Program-made: the position numbers and the translations under genes
The notes under the pieces: model-generated
The model's input: only the letters and a program-made list of their open reading frames with translations
What the model was told of the DNA's origin: nothing
Databases searched by the model: none
In this document: positions 42,832-51,766 of the stretch, piece by piece
How the letters are laid out: each line of letters opens with the position of its first letter
How positions within the stretch are numbered: the stretch's first letter is position 1
DNA from: Brevibacillus sp051967035
GTDB lineage: Bacteria; Bacillota; Bacilli; Brevibacillales; Brevibacillaceae
Reading direction: 5' to 3'
DNA length: 64,000 nt
Assembly: GCF_051967035.1 (NCBI RefSeq)
Contig: NZ_JBQCKK010000001.1
Coordinates: 434,001-498,000 of the forward strand

Positions 42832-43725
42832 GTGAATACATTCCAAGCGTATTTGGCGGAAAAAACGGCCTATATTGAACAGCATCTTTTGCCTGCCCTG
42901 GAACAGCAAGGCGTCCCGACCCAGTTGTACGAATCCATGAAGTATTCGCTCATGGCAGGCGGAAAAAGACTGCGTCCGATACTGGTGCTCGCTGTGCTCG
43001 AAGCGCTGGACAAGCCGATGGAGCGCGGGGTTCCGTTCGCGATTGCCCTGGAAATGATCCATACATATTCGTTGATTCACGACGACCTGCCGGCGATGGA
43101 CGACGATGATTTGCGCCGCGGGAAGCCGACGAACCACAAGGTGTTCGGGGAAGCGACGGCGATTCTTGCGGGCGACGCGCTTCTGACGCGAGCGTTTGCC
43201 TATATCGCGGAGGCGTACCAGGAGCGTTCTGATGTGGCCCCAGCCACGATTGTCAAGCTGATTGCCGAGCTGGGAAAACGAGCGGGCGCGACAGGCATGG
43301 TCGGCGGACAAATGGCGGATATCGAGGGCGAGAGCAATCAGCTTGATCTGGAAGAGCTGGAGTTCATTCATCGCCACAAGACAGGCGATCTGCTAGTGGC
43401 AGCCTTGCGGGGCGGCGGCTATCTGGCGGAAGCGAGCGAAGCGCAGATGGACGCGTTGACCCGGTACGGCGTCTGCATCGGGCTGGCTTTTCAAATTCAG
43501 GACGACATCCTCAATGTGGAAGGGGACGCTGCCGAGCTGGGGAAAGCCGTCGGCAGCGACGCGGATCGGCAAAAGGCGACTTATCCGTCGCTGCTCGGGC
43601 TGGCGGAGTCCAAGGAAAGGCTGCGGGCATTGATTGCCGAAGCCAAGGCGGCTCTCGCGGATGCCGGAATCGAGCATTCCGCCCTAAGCCCGCTGGCCGA
43701 TTACGTACAAAACCGGAACAAGTAA
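42832..43725 (+). CDS. ispA: Farnesyl diphosphate synthase (short-chain polyprenyl synthase)
   Basis: Condenses isopentenyl diphosphate with allylic diphosphates to farnesyl diphosphate. The 297 residues include the first Asp-rich motif DDLPAMDDDD followed by RRGKPTNHKVFG, and the second QIQDDILN. GKRLRP is present near residue 43. GTG start at 42832. dxs, of the same isoprenoid route, lies 2 kb further on, beyond the M3 peptidase gene. Confidence 0.95.
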   Translation: MNTFQAYLAEKTAYIEQHLLPALEQQGVPTQLYESMKYSLMAGGKRLRPILVLAVLEALDKPMERGVPFAIALEMIHTYSLIHDDLPAMDDDDLRRGKPTNHKVFGEATAILAGDALLTRAFAYIAEAYQERSDVAPATIVKLIAELGKRAGATGMVGGQMADIEGESNQLDLEELEFIHRHKTGDLLVAALRGGGYLAEASEAQMDALTRYGVCIGLAFQIQDDILNVEGDAAELGKAVGSDADRQKATYPSLLGLAESKERLRALIAEAKAALADAGIEHSALSPLADYVQNRNK

Positions 43726-43737
43726 GCAAACACGAAA

Positions 43738-43774
43738 GAAAGCTGGCACCCTGTCGGAGCTGCCAGCTTTTTTC
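43738..43774. terminator. Bidirectional terminator between ispA and the M3 peptidase
   Basis: AAAGCTGGCA pairs with TGCCAGCTTT, followed by TTTT; an A-rich stretch on the left makes it suitable for the minus strand too. Confidence 0.82.
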
Positions 43775-43787
43775 TTTTCGCCGTTCG

Positions 43788-45482
43788 TTACAGGCGCTTG
43801 TCGTCCACGCTGTTCAGCCACGCCTCGATGTCGCCGATGACGGATTGGATGCAGCCATCTTCAAACGGCGAGTACAGCTTTGCGACTTGAATCAGCTCCG
43901 TAAACGACTTGCTGCCGCCCTCTTTGCAGAGCGTGAGGTAGTCGGCCCACGCCTGCTCGGGATTTTCCTGGGCCCGCTTCCAGAACTGGAAGGCGCAAAT
44001 TTGCGCCAGCGTGTAGTCGATGTAGTAGAACGGATCGCGGAAAATGTGCGATTGCTGCTGCCAGAAGCCGCCCTCCTCCAAAAACGCGTTCTCGTCGTAA
44101 TTGCGGTACGGGAGGTATTTGCGCTCGATCTCGCGCCAGGTGCGCTTCCGTTCGGCCGGGGTCATCTCCGGCTTTTCGTAGACGGCATGCTGGAACTCGT
44201 CGACGGCCACGCCGTAAGGAATGAACAACAGCGAACTGCTCAAATGCGAGAACTTGTATTTGTCCGTATCTTCCCGGAAGAACAGCTCCATCCACGGCCA
44301 GGTCAGAAACTCCATGCTCATCGAATGGATCTCGCACGCTTCGTAAGTCGGGAAGTGGTACTCCGGCACTTCAAAGCCGCGGCTGACGTACACCTGGAAC
44401 GCATGCCCCGCTTCGTGGGTCAAGACGTCGATATCGCCGGAGGTGCCGTTGAAGTTGGCGAAGATGTAAGGCAGTTTGTACTTGCTCATGTACGTGCAGT
44501 AACCGCCTGTCGCTTTGCCTTTTTTGCTCAGCAAATCCAGACATTCGTTTTCGAGCATGAAGCGGAAAAACTCGTCGGTTTCCGGAGAGAGCTGCGCGTA
44601 CATGTTCCGGCCGTTTTCCACGATCCAGTCCGGCGAGCCTTTTGGGGTCGGATTCCCCGTAGCGAAATCGAAAGCCAGATCGTAATACTTCATGGTATCG
44701 ACGCCGATCCGCTCGCGTTGCCGCTCGACCAGCTTGCTGGCGATCGGAACAATCTGCTCCTCGACCTGGCGGCGGAAGCGGGCGACCATATCCGCGTCGT
44801 AGTCGGTGCGGTTCAGCCGGGCGTAGGCCAGCTCGACGAAGCTGTTGAAGCCGAGCTTTTTCGCAATGCGGGTCCGCACCTTGACCAGGCTGTCGTAGAT
44901 GCTGTCCAGCTTCTCCGTGTGCTGGCGCAGAAAATCGTACTTGGCTTCGTTCGCCTTTTTGCGCATTTGTCTGTCCGTCGATGTCTGGAAGGGGAGCAAT
45001 TGTGGAAGCGTGCGTTCCTTGCCTTCGAACATGATTTTCGCGGAAGCCATCAGAGCCATGTACTGGCTGGCCAAGCGGTTTTCCTCCTGCAAATCGGCGA
45101 CGACCTCCGGGGAAAAGGTGGTAAGCGTCGTTTCGGCAATGCGGAAAAGCTGGGCTCCCCATTTTTGCTCAAGCTGGGAGCGGTAGGGAGAGTGGACGAT
45201 GGCGGCGTAGTAGCGGGAGACGATGCCCTGATACACCGGACCCGCCTCGTCCCAGTAGTCCTGCTCTTCTTTGTAAAAGGGGTCCTCCGTATTGATCGTG
45301 TGGCGGATTTGCGCCACTTCTCGCGCGGATTCCACCTCTTGCCGAAGCTCGTTCAGCTGTCCTAGCACCTGGTCTTGCTCCTGGAAGCTTGCCGCCTGCT
45401 GAAACGCTTCCAACAAGCTTGTAAAACGTTTCTCAACATCAGTCATGTCCATGCGTGTGTACGGGATTTGCGAGAATTTCAC
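43788..45482 (-). CDS. M3 family oligoendopeptidase (PepF-like)
   Basis: A 564-residue cytosolic zinc oligopeptidase. HEAGHAF in DVLTHEAGHAFQVY is the zinc motif, and the third ligand is the Glu of the CEIHSMSMEF region downstream. It probably degrades peptides of 7-20 residues. The start is GTG at 45482 behind AAGAGGTGG; an ATG-like frame further upstream has no ribosome site. It interrupts the plus-strand run between ispA and dxs. Confidence 0.92.
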   Translation of the reverse strand: MKFSQIPYTRMDMTDVEKRFTSLLEAFQQAASFQEQDQVLGQLNELRQEVESAREVAQIRHTINTEDPFYKEEQDYWDEAGPVYQGIVSRYYAAIVHSPYRSQLEQKWGAQLFRIAETTLTTFSPEVVADLQEENRLASQYMALMASAKIMFEGKERTLPQLLPFQTSTDRQMRKKANEAKYDFLRQHTEKLDSIYDSLVKVRTRIAKKLGFNSFVELAYARLNRTDYDADMVARFRRQVEEQIVPIASKLVERQRERIGVDTMKYYDLAFDFATGNPTPKGSPDWIVENGRNMYAQLSPETDEFFRFMLENECLDLLSKKGKATGGYCTYMSKYKLPYIFANFNGTSGDIDVLTHEAGHAFQVYVSRGFEVPEYHFPTYEACEIHSMSMEFLTWPWMELFFREDTDKYKFSHLSSSLLFIPYGVAVDEFQHAVYEKPEMTPAERKRTWREIERKYLPYRNYDENAFLEEGGFWQQQSHIFRDPFYYIDYTLAQICAFQFWKRAQENPEQAWADYLTLCKEGGSKSFTELIQVAKLYSPFEDGCIQSVIGDIEAWLNSVDDKRL

Positions 45483-45733
45483 GGAGTCCACCTCTTTTTC
45501 TCGGATTGATTGATCCATTTTATTTTACCAGAAGTTAGCAGCCGTTGGGCACAAGATTGAGACTGCGGATCAAAAGTGGTGTTTTTATGAAGAAACCGTT
45601 ATAATGAATCAAGTTGACATTAAGCGGAGTATAGGCTAAGCGACAACGAAGAAGCCTAGTTTTCCATGTGGTGGATTGATTTGCAGCATGCGCAATCGGC
45701 CGGAGAACGAACAGTGGAAAGTGAGGAATACCA

Positions 45734-47620
45734 ATGCTGCTTACTACCATAAATGATCCTCAAGACCTGAAAAGGTGCACTTCGCAGCAGCTGCATACGC
45801 TTGCATCCGAAATCAGGCAGTTTCTCGTCGAGACGCTTTCGAAAACGGGGGGACATCTCGCGCCGAATTTGGGAGTTGTCGAGCTGACGCTGGCTTTGCA
45901 CTATGTGTTTAACAGCCCCAAGGACAAGCTGATCTGGGATGTCGGCCATCAGGCATACGTACATAAAATGCTGACAGGGCGTCGGGACATGTTCCCTACC
46001 TTGCGCCAGTACAAAGGACTGTGCGGCTTTCCCAAAATGAACGAGAGCCCGCATGACGTCTGGGAAACCGGACACAGCAGCACATCCTTGTCGGCTGCGA
46101 TGGGGATGGCGATGGCCCGCGATCTGAAAAAGGAAAAAAACCACGTCGTAGCGATCATCGGAGACGGTGCGCTGACGGGCGGCATGGCGCTGGAAGCGTT
46201 GAACCACATCGGTCACGAACGCAAAAACGTCATCGTCGTGTTGAATGACAACGAAATGTCCATTGCGCCAAACGTGGGCGCTTTGCATAACTACCTGGGC
46301 AAAATCCGCTCTACGGAGAACTACCAGTGGGCCAAGGACGAAGTCGAGGGACTGCTGAAAGCCATCCCGGCCGTAGGCGGCAAGCTGGCCTCGATTGCCG
46401 AACGCTTCAAGGACAGCATGAAGTATTTGCTCGTCTCCGGCGTTCTATTCGAGGAGCTGGGCTTCACCTACATCGGACCGATTGACGGCCACAACGTGGA
46501 GCTTTTGATCGATACGCTGAAAACAGCGAAGCAGACAAAAGGCCCGGTACTGATTCACGCGATTACAAAAAAAGGCAAAGGCTACGCTCCGGCAGAGGCG
46601 GATTCCGTGAAATGGCACGGAATTGGCACGTACAAAATCGAGTCCGGGGATACGCCAAAGTCGGCTCCGACCTATACGTCCGTCTTTGCGGACACGATGA
46701 TCGAGCTGGCAGCCGAGAACAAGTCGCTGGTAGCGGTGACTCCTGCCATGCCGGCAGGCTCGGGTTTGATCCCGTTTGGACAAAAATACCCGGATCGCCT
46801 GTTTGACGTCGGAATTGCCGAGCAGCACGCTTGTACCTTTGCGGCCGGCCTTGCGACACAGGGCTTGAAGCCGGTGCTGGCGATTTACTCGACCTTTTTG
46901 CAGCGCGCGTACGACCAGTTGATTCACGACGTCGCGAGACAAAAGCTGAACGTCGTGTTCGCGGTCGACCGGGCAGGGCTGGTCGGCGCGGACGGGGAAA
47001 CCCATCAAGGCATGTACGATATCGCATTCATGCGCATCATTCCGAATATGGTCATCATGGCGCCCAAGGACGAAAACGAGCTGCGCCATATGATGAAAAC
47101 GGCGATGGCCTACAACGACGGACCGATTTCCTTCCGCTACCCGCGTTTGCCGGCGCGCGGCGTGCCGCTGGATCGGGAACTGCAAGTCCTGCCGATTGGC
47201 AAGGCGGAGGTCGTCCGTGAAGGAAAGCAGGTGGCGATTCTCTCCTTTGGGCATGTGTTTGAACTGGCGGAGCAGGCAGTCAACCAGCTGAACGCGGAAG
47301 GAATCCGACCGATGCTGGTAAACGCGCGCTTCTGCAAGCCGCTGGATGAAGAGCTGTTGTTCAGGCTGGCGGAGGAAGGCTATGATATCGTCACGGTCGA
47401 GGAAGGCTGTGAAATGGGCGGATTCGGCAGCGCCGTCATCGAATGCTACAACCGGGCGGGCTACCACGGTGTGAACGTACAGGTCGTCGCCGTACCGGAT
47501 TATTTTGTCGAGCATGGCAGTGTAAAAGAACAGCGTCAAGAGGTCGAGCTGACTGCGGAGAACATCGCTTCCCGGGTACGGGCCTTGATGCCGATATCGA
47601 AGGGTGTACTGGAAGCATGA
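45734..47620 (+). CDS. dxs: 1-deoxy-D-xylulose-5-phosphate synthase
   Basis: Thiamine diphosphate enzyme that condenses pyruvate and glyceraldehyde 3-phosphate in the first step of the MEP isoprenoid pathway. The 628 residues show GHSSTSLSAAMG, the TPP motif GDGALTGGMALEALNH, the catalytic Glu in DVGIAEQH and DRAGLVGADGETHQG. The last codons overlap tlyA by an ATGA. The 250-base gap before it contains no gene I can see. Confidence 0.97.
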   Translation: MLLTTINDPQDLKRCTSQQLHTLASEIRQFLVETLSKTGGHLAPNLGVVELTLALHYVFNSPKDKLIWDVGHQAYVHKMLTGRRDMFPTLRQYKGLCGFPKMNESPHDVWETGHSSTSLSAAMGMAMARDLKKEKNHVVAIIGDGALTGGMALEALNHIGHERKNVIVVLNDNEMSIAPNVGALHNYLGKIRSTENYQWAKDEVEGLLKAIPAVGGKLASIAERFKDSMKYLLVSGVLFEELGFTYIGPIDGHNVELLIDTLKTAKQTKGPVLIHAITKKGKGYAPAEADSVKWHGIGTYKIESGDTPKSAPTYTSVFADTMIELAAENKSLVAVTPAMPAGSGLIPFGQKYPDRLFDVGIAEQHACTFAAGLATQGLKPVLAIYSTFLQRAYDQLIHDVARQKLNVVFAVDRAGLVGADGETHQGMYDIAFMRIIPNMVIMAPKDENELRHMMKTAMAYNDGPISFRYPRLPARGVPLDRELQVLPIGKAEVVREGKQVAILSFGHVFELAEQAVNQLNAEGIRPMLVNARFCKPLDEELLFRLAEEGYDIVTVEEGCEMGGFGSAVIECYNRAGYHGVNVQVVAVPDYFVEHGSVKEQRQEVELTAENIASRVRALMPISKGVLEA

Positions 47621-48435
47621 GTGTGAGAAAAGAACGAGTGGACGTATTGCTCGTCGAGCGGGGACTGTTCGAGACCCGGGAAAAAGCGAAAGCAGCCGTT
47701 ATGGCCGGGCTGGTTCAGGTGGCGGGAGAACGCTGCGACAAGCCAGGCACCAAAGTTGCCGAGGACGTCGCGATTACGGTCAAAGGCGAGGTTCATCCGT
47801 ACGTCAGCCGCGGCGGGCTGAAGCTGGAAAAGGCGTTGAAAGTGTTTGACATCGATTTGCAAGGCAAGGTGATGATGGACATTGGAGCCTCCACAGGCGG
47901 TTTTACCGACTGTGCCTTGCAAAACGGCGCCCGCCTTGTCTACGCGATCGACGTCGGCTACGGACAGCTGGCATGGAGTCTTCGCCAGGATGAGCGGGTC
48001 ATCGTCATGGAGCGGACCAACTTCCGTCATATGGACCCGGATGCCTTCCAGCAGGAACGTCCGGATGCCGCTTCGATTGATGTTTCCTTCATCTCACTGC
48101 GCTTGATCCTGCCTGTGCTGTACCGCTTTTTGAAAGAAGGCGGCGACGTGGTGGCGCTGGTCAAGCCGCAGTTTGAGGCGGGCAAGGACCGGGTCGGGAA
48201 AAACGGGATCGTGCGGGATCCGGACATACACGAAGCGGTATTGACGGACATCGGGCAATTCGCCAGCGGTCTCGGCTTTGCGATGAAAGGGCTGGACTTT
48301 TCACCGATTACGGGTGGTGAAGGGAATATTGAATTCGTCATGCATGTGGCCAAGAGCGACGGCGGCATGGACGCCGAAGCGTGGCTGAAGCTCGTAAGCG
48401 AGGTAGTTGCGCTGGCCCATGCCCAATTGAAATAG
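47617..48435 (+). CDS. tlyA: TlyA family rRNA 2'-O-methyltransferase
   Basis: A 272-residue protein with an N-terminal S4 RNA-binding domain (about 5-65, RVDVLLVERGLFETREKAKA in outline) and an FtsJ-type methyltransferase domain with SAM loop MDIGASTGGFTDCAL. Homologues methylate the 2'-hydroxyl of cytidines in 16S/23S rRNA and affect capreomycin response. ATG 47617 overlaps the dxs stop codon. Confidence 0.94.
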   Translation: MSVRKERVDVLLVERGLFETREKAKAAVMAGLVQVAGERCDKPGTKVAEDVAITVKGEVHPYVSRGGLKLEKALKVFDIDLQGKVMMDIGASTGGFTDCALQNGARLVYAIDVGYGQLAWSLRQDERVIVMERTNFRHMDPDAFQQERPDAASIDVSFISLRLILPVLYRFLKEGGDVVALVKPQFEAGKDRVGKNGIVRDPDIHEAVLTDIGQFASGLGFAMKGLDFSPITGGEGNIEFVMHVAKSDGGMDAEAWLKLVSEVVALAHAQLK

Positions 48436-48446
48436 GGACAAAAACC

Positions 48447-48483
48447 AAAAGCCTCGGGAGTTTTGTTGCAATCGAGGCTTTTT
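48447..48483 (+). terminator. Terminator of dxs-tlyA
   Basis: AAAAGCCTCG pairs with CGAGGCTTTT (T-run follows) across a 16-base loop. Confidence 0.78.
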
Positions 48484-48548
48484 CATTATGCATGAATAGT
48501 TGTATACTTGTATAAGGATTTCCAACCAACCAGTTTGGGGTGGACCAT

Positions 48549-49406
48549 GTGAAGAAGATAGGAATCATTGCAAACAAAGGAAAACCAGAGGCACGGATCG
48601 TGGCGAGGGAGCTTGTTTACCTGCTGGAGGTGCGGGGAGCGCACGTATTTTTGGACGAAACGATCGCCGTCGATCTCGGACGCGTGGACTTGGGCGCTTC
48701 CATCGCGGAAATCGGCAGTCACGCTGACCTGGTCTGCGTGCTTGGCGGCGACGGCACGCTGCTCAGCATCGCCCGCAAGCTCGCCGGACGGTCCATTCCC
48801 ATTTTCGGGATCAACCTGGGCACGCTGGGCTTCCTGTCAGAAGCCGAGCCGGAGCACCTGCCTCATGCCGTAGATAATTTGCTCTCAGGCAAGTACAATA
48901 TCGAGGAGCGCGCCATGCTGGAAGCGTCTTTAGTCCGCAAAGGCAGCACGCTGGGTACATATACCGCCATGAATGACATCGGGATTGCCAAAGGCTCGTT
49001 TTGCCGCATCATTCAATGTGCCGTTTACTCGGACGATGAATATGTGGCTACGTTCAGTGGCGACGGGGTCATCGTGTCAAGTCCGACCGGATCTACCGCC
49101 TATTCGCTGTCTGCAGGCGGACCGATTGTGGCCCCGAACGTGGACATGCTATTACTGACTCCGGTGGCGCCCCATTCGTTGACGGCCCGGCCGATGGTGT
49201 TGTCGGGCAACCAGACGATTCGCGTAGAAGTCGACGCCATTCATCAGGAGATGGGGCTGTCTATCGACGGGCAGTTCGGCTACCGGCTGGAAGGCGGAGA
49301 TCACATCTACATCAAAAAGTCGCCGTATGTCACGCCGCTCATCAAGTGGAAAAAGGGCAGCTTTTTTGAAGCAATTCGCACGAAACTACAAGGGGAATGG
49401 GAGTAA
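48549..49406 (+). CDS. nadK: NAD kinase
   Basis: Phosphorylates NAD to NADP. The 285 residues carry the GGDGTLL motif, the conserved NDIGIAKG pair and SPTGSTAYSLSAGGP. The start is GTG at 48549 (V/M-KKIGIIAN), with GGGGTGG upstream; GTG at 48540 is also open. It is followed by argR and recN, a gene order conserved across Firmicutes. Confidence 0.95.
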   Translation: MKKIGIIANKGKPEARIVARELVYLLEVRGAHVFLDETIAVDLGRVDLGASIAEIGSHADLVCVLGGDGTLLSIARKLAGRSIPIFGINLGTLGFLSEAEPEHLPHAVDNLLSGKYNIEERAMLEASLVRKGSTLGTYTAMNDIGIAKGSFCRIIQCAVYSDDEYVATFSGDGVIVSSPTGSTAYSLSAGGPIVAPNVDMLLLTPVAPHSLTARPMVLSGNQTIRVEVDAIHQEMGLSIDGQFGYRLEGGDHIYIKKSPYVTPLIKWKKGSFFEAIRTKLQGEWE

Positions 49407-49411
49407 TCCAT

Positions 49412-49861
49412 ATGAACAAGGGGCAACGACATATCCGTATTCGGGATATCATCAGCAACCACGAGGTCGAAACACAGGATGAGCTGGTGGAACGACTGCG
49501 GGCGGCAGGGTTCAATGTAACGCAGGCGACGGTATCCCGAGACATCAAGGAATTGCATCTGGTGAAGGTGCCACTCCCTGATGGGCGATATAAGTATTCC
49601 ATGCCTGCTGAACAAAAGTTCAATCCACTGCAAAAGCTCAAACGGATGCTGGTCGACTCGTTTGTCAGTATCGACCAGGCCGATCACTTCATCGTGCTGA
49701 AGACCCTTTCCGGGCATGCCAATGCGGTAGCAGAGCTGATCGACAACTTGCCTTGGGAAGAGATCATGGGGACGATCAGTGGGGACAACACCATTCTGAT
49801 TATTTGCCGGTCCAAGGAAAATACAGCGGAAGTGACCAAGCGTTTTATGGAAATGCTGTAA
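49412..49861 (+). CDS. argR: Arginine repressor ArgR/AhrC
   Basis: Arginine-responsive regulator of arginine synthesis and breakdown. The 149 residues have a winged helix (DELVERLRAAGFNVTQATVSRDI in outline), with the SRDIKELHLVKV helix, and the C-terminal hexamer/arginine-binding domain with GHANAVAELID and GTISGDNTILIICRS. ATG 49412 follows GGGAG. No arginine genes are nearby. Confidence 0.96.
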   Translation: MNKGQRHIRIRDIISNHEVETQDELVERLRAAGFNVTQATVSRDIKELHLVKVPLPDGRYKYSMPAEQKFNPLQKLKRMLVDSFVSIDQADHFIVLKTLSGHANAVAELIDNLPWEEIMGTISGDNTILIICRSKENTAEVTKRFMEML

Positions 49862-49877
49862 AAGGTGGGCGCAACAG

Positions 49878-51602
49878 ATGCTAGTGGAACTCTCTATCCG
49901 AAATTTTGCCATCATTAAATCGGTCACCGTCTCCTTTCAACGGGGGCTGAATGTCCTCACCGGGGAAACGGGCGCCGGAAAATCGATTATCATTGATGCG
50001 CTCGGGCTGCTTCTGGGCGGCCGCGCGTCTGCGGATTTTGTGCGCTATGGCGAACAGCGCGCAGAGGTGGAAGGGCTGTTTGAGTTGCCTCCGGGCCATC
50101 CGGCGCTTGCGGTGTGTGCCAATGTTGGCGTGCAAGTCGAGCAGGATGGCATGCTCGTCGTCCGCCGCGACATTTCCAATCAGGGCAAAAGCATTATTCG
50201 CCTGAATGGACAGATGGTGACGCTTGCCATGCTGCGCGAACTGGGACCGTGGCTGGTCACCGTGCACGGACAGCACGACACGCACATGCTGATGCAGGCG
50301 GACAAACACATCAACTGGCTCGACGCCTACGGGGAAGCGATGCTGGGAGCGGCGAAAGAGGAGTACGGCAAGCTGTACGCCGCGTACCGGAAGACGAAGC
50401 AGGACCTCGAACGGATGGCCCGCAACGAGCGCGAGCTGGTGCAGCGCATCGACCTGTTGCAATACCAGCTGGACGAGATCGAAGCGGCTGCGCTTTCGCC
50501 GGGCGAGGACGAAAAGCTGATGCAGCAGCGAAAAAAGTGGATGAACATCGAGAAGGTGTACGCGACCGTCCAGGATGCGTACCGCTCGCTGCACGGCGAT
50601 CAGAAGGGCATGGACTGGCTCGGACACGCCATGAGCGAGCTGGAGCGCGGCGTTCCGTATGAGGAGCAGCTTGCTCCGATTCTGGAGACGGTGCAGACGG
50701 CGTATTACCAGATAGAGGATGCCGTTCACAAGCTGCGTCAGCTCTCCTACCACCTCGATTTTGAGCCGGAGCAGCTGGCAGAGGTGGAGCGCAGGCTGGA
50801 TCAGATTCAGTCGTTGAAGCGCAAGTACGGAAAAAGCGTGGACGACATTTTGGAATATGCCGCGACGATTTCCGACGAGCTGGACGAGATGCACCATTAC
50901 GAGGATCGGTTGCAGCAGGTGGAGAAGCGGCTACAGGAGCTGGCGGCAGACTTGGCCGTGGAGGCGTTGGAGCTGTCCGTCATTCGCCAGGAGTGTGCGA
51001 CGAAGCTCGCTCGCGAGATCGAGCAGCAGCTAAAAGAACTGCATATGGAACGGGCGCGTTTTGCCATCGACGTCAGACAGACTCCTGACGAGGAAGGGGT
51101 AGAAATCGATGGGATCAAGCGGTTCGTCGATGCGAACGGCATGGATCAGATCGAGTTTTTGATTTCCCCCAACCCGGGCGAGCCGTTGCGTCCGCTGGCC
51201 AAGATCGCTTCCGGCGGGGAGTTGTCGCGGGTCATGCTGGCGATCAAGACGATTCTGGCCGGAACCGACCAGGTGGAGACGCTGATATTTGACGAGGTCG
51301 ATACAGGGGTAAGCGGCAGAGCGGCGCAGGCGATTGCGGAAAAGCTGGCCCGTGTCGCCCAGAAGCGGCAAGTATTGTGCATTACCCACTTGCCGCAGGT
51401 AGCGTCTATGGCGGATGCGCATTTTCTCATCAAGAAGGAAATGAGCGAGCACGAGACGAAAACCGTGGTGACGAGGCTCTCGGAGGAGGAGCGGGTGACG
51501 GAGCTTGCCCGCATGCTCAGCGGGGCCGAAGTCACGGCGAAAACAGAAGAACACGCGCGCGAGATGATTGTACTCGGCCGCGAAAGAAAGGCTGCCAACT
51601 GA
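49878..51602 (+). CDS. recN: DNA repair protein RecN
   Basis: SMC-like ATPase that gathers DNA ends at double-strand breaks. The 574 residues have Walker A GETGAGKSI at the N-terminus, a coiled coil (about 160-380), the signature ASGGELSRVMLAIKT and Walker B TLIFDEVDTG at the C-terminus. AAAAGGTGGG precedes the ATG. The terminator hairpin begins inside the last codons. Confidence 0.96.
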   Translation: MLVELSIRNFAIIKSVTVSFQRGLNVLTGETGAGKSIIIDALGLLLGGRASADFVRYGEQRAEVEGLFELPPGHPALAVCANVGVQVEQDGMLVVRRDISNQGKSIIRLNGQMVTLAMLRELGPWLVTVHGQHDTHMLMQADKHINWLDAYGEAMLGAAKEEYGKLYAAYRKTKQDLERMARNERELVQRIDLLQYQLDEIEAAALSPGEDEKLMQQRKKWMNIEKVYATVQDAYRSLHGDQKGMDWLGHAMSELERGVPYEEQLAPILETVQTAYYQIEDAVHKLRQLSYHLDFEPEQLAEVERRLDQIQSLKRKYGKSVDDILEYAATISDELDEMHHYEDRLQQVEKRLQELAADLAVEALELSVIRQECATKLAREIEQQLKELHMERARFAIDVRQTPDEEGVEIDGIKRFVDANGMDQIEFLISPNPGEPLRPLAKIASGGELSRVMLAIKTILAGTDQVETLIFDEVDTGVSGRAAQAIAEKLARVAQKRQVLCITHLPQVASMADAHFLIKKEMSEHETKTVVTRLSEEERVTELARMLSGAEVTAKTEEHAREMIVLGRERKAAN

Positions 51603-51624
51603 TCGGAGTTGGCAGTCTTTTTTT
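51592..51624 (+). terminator. Terminator of recN
   Basis: CTGCCAACT pairs perfectly with AGTTGGCAG, followed by a TCTTTTTTT run. The 5' arm overlaps the recN stop codon. Confidence 0.85.
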
Positions 51625-51766
51625 GCCGCCAAAACGTTTGCGAAAGCGGCAGGCAGGTGAGGGATTTTCCTGACATAATCCGCTTGGCTGGGGGCAACAT
51701 TAAAAGTACACAAGGTGGAGGTGTCTCTTTGTAGGTGTAGGTAGGGAACGGTAGGAGTGATTGCTG

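Noticed and set aside
45600..45605. TATAAT upstream of dxs as a promoter
   Set aside because: There is no acceptable -35 at 16-18 bases upstream, so the element is not asserted.
48483..48520. Possible ARG box upstream of nadK
   Set aside because: TGAATAGTTGTA only loosely resembles the ArgR consensus, and nadK is not a usual target.
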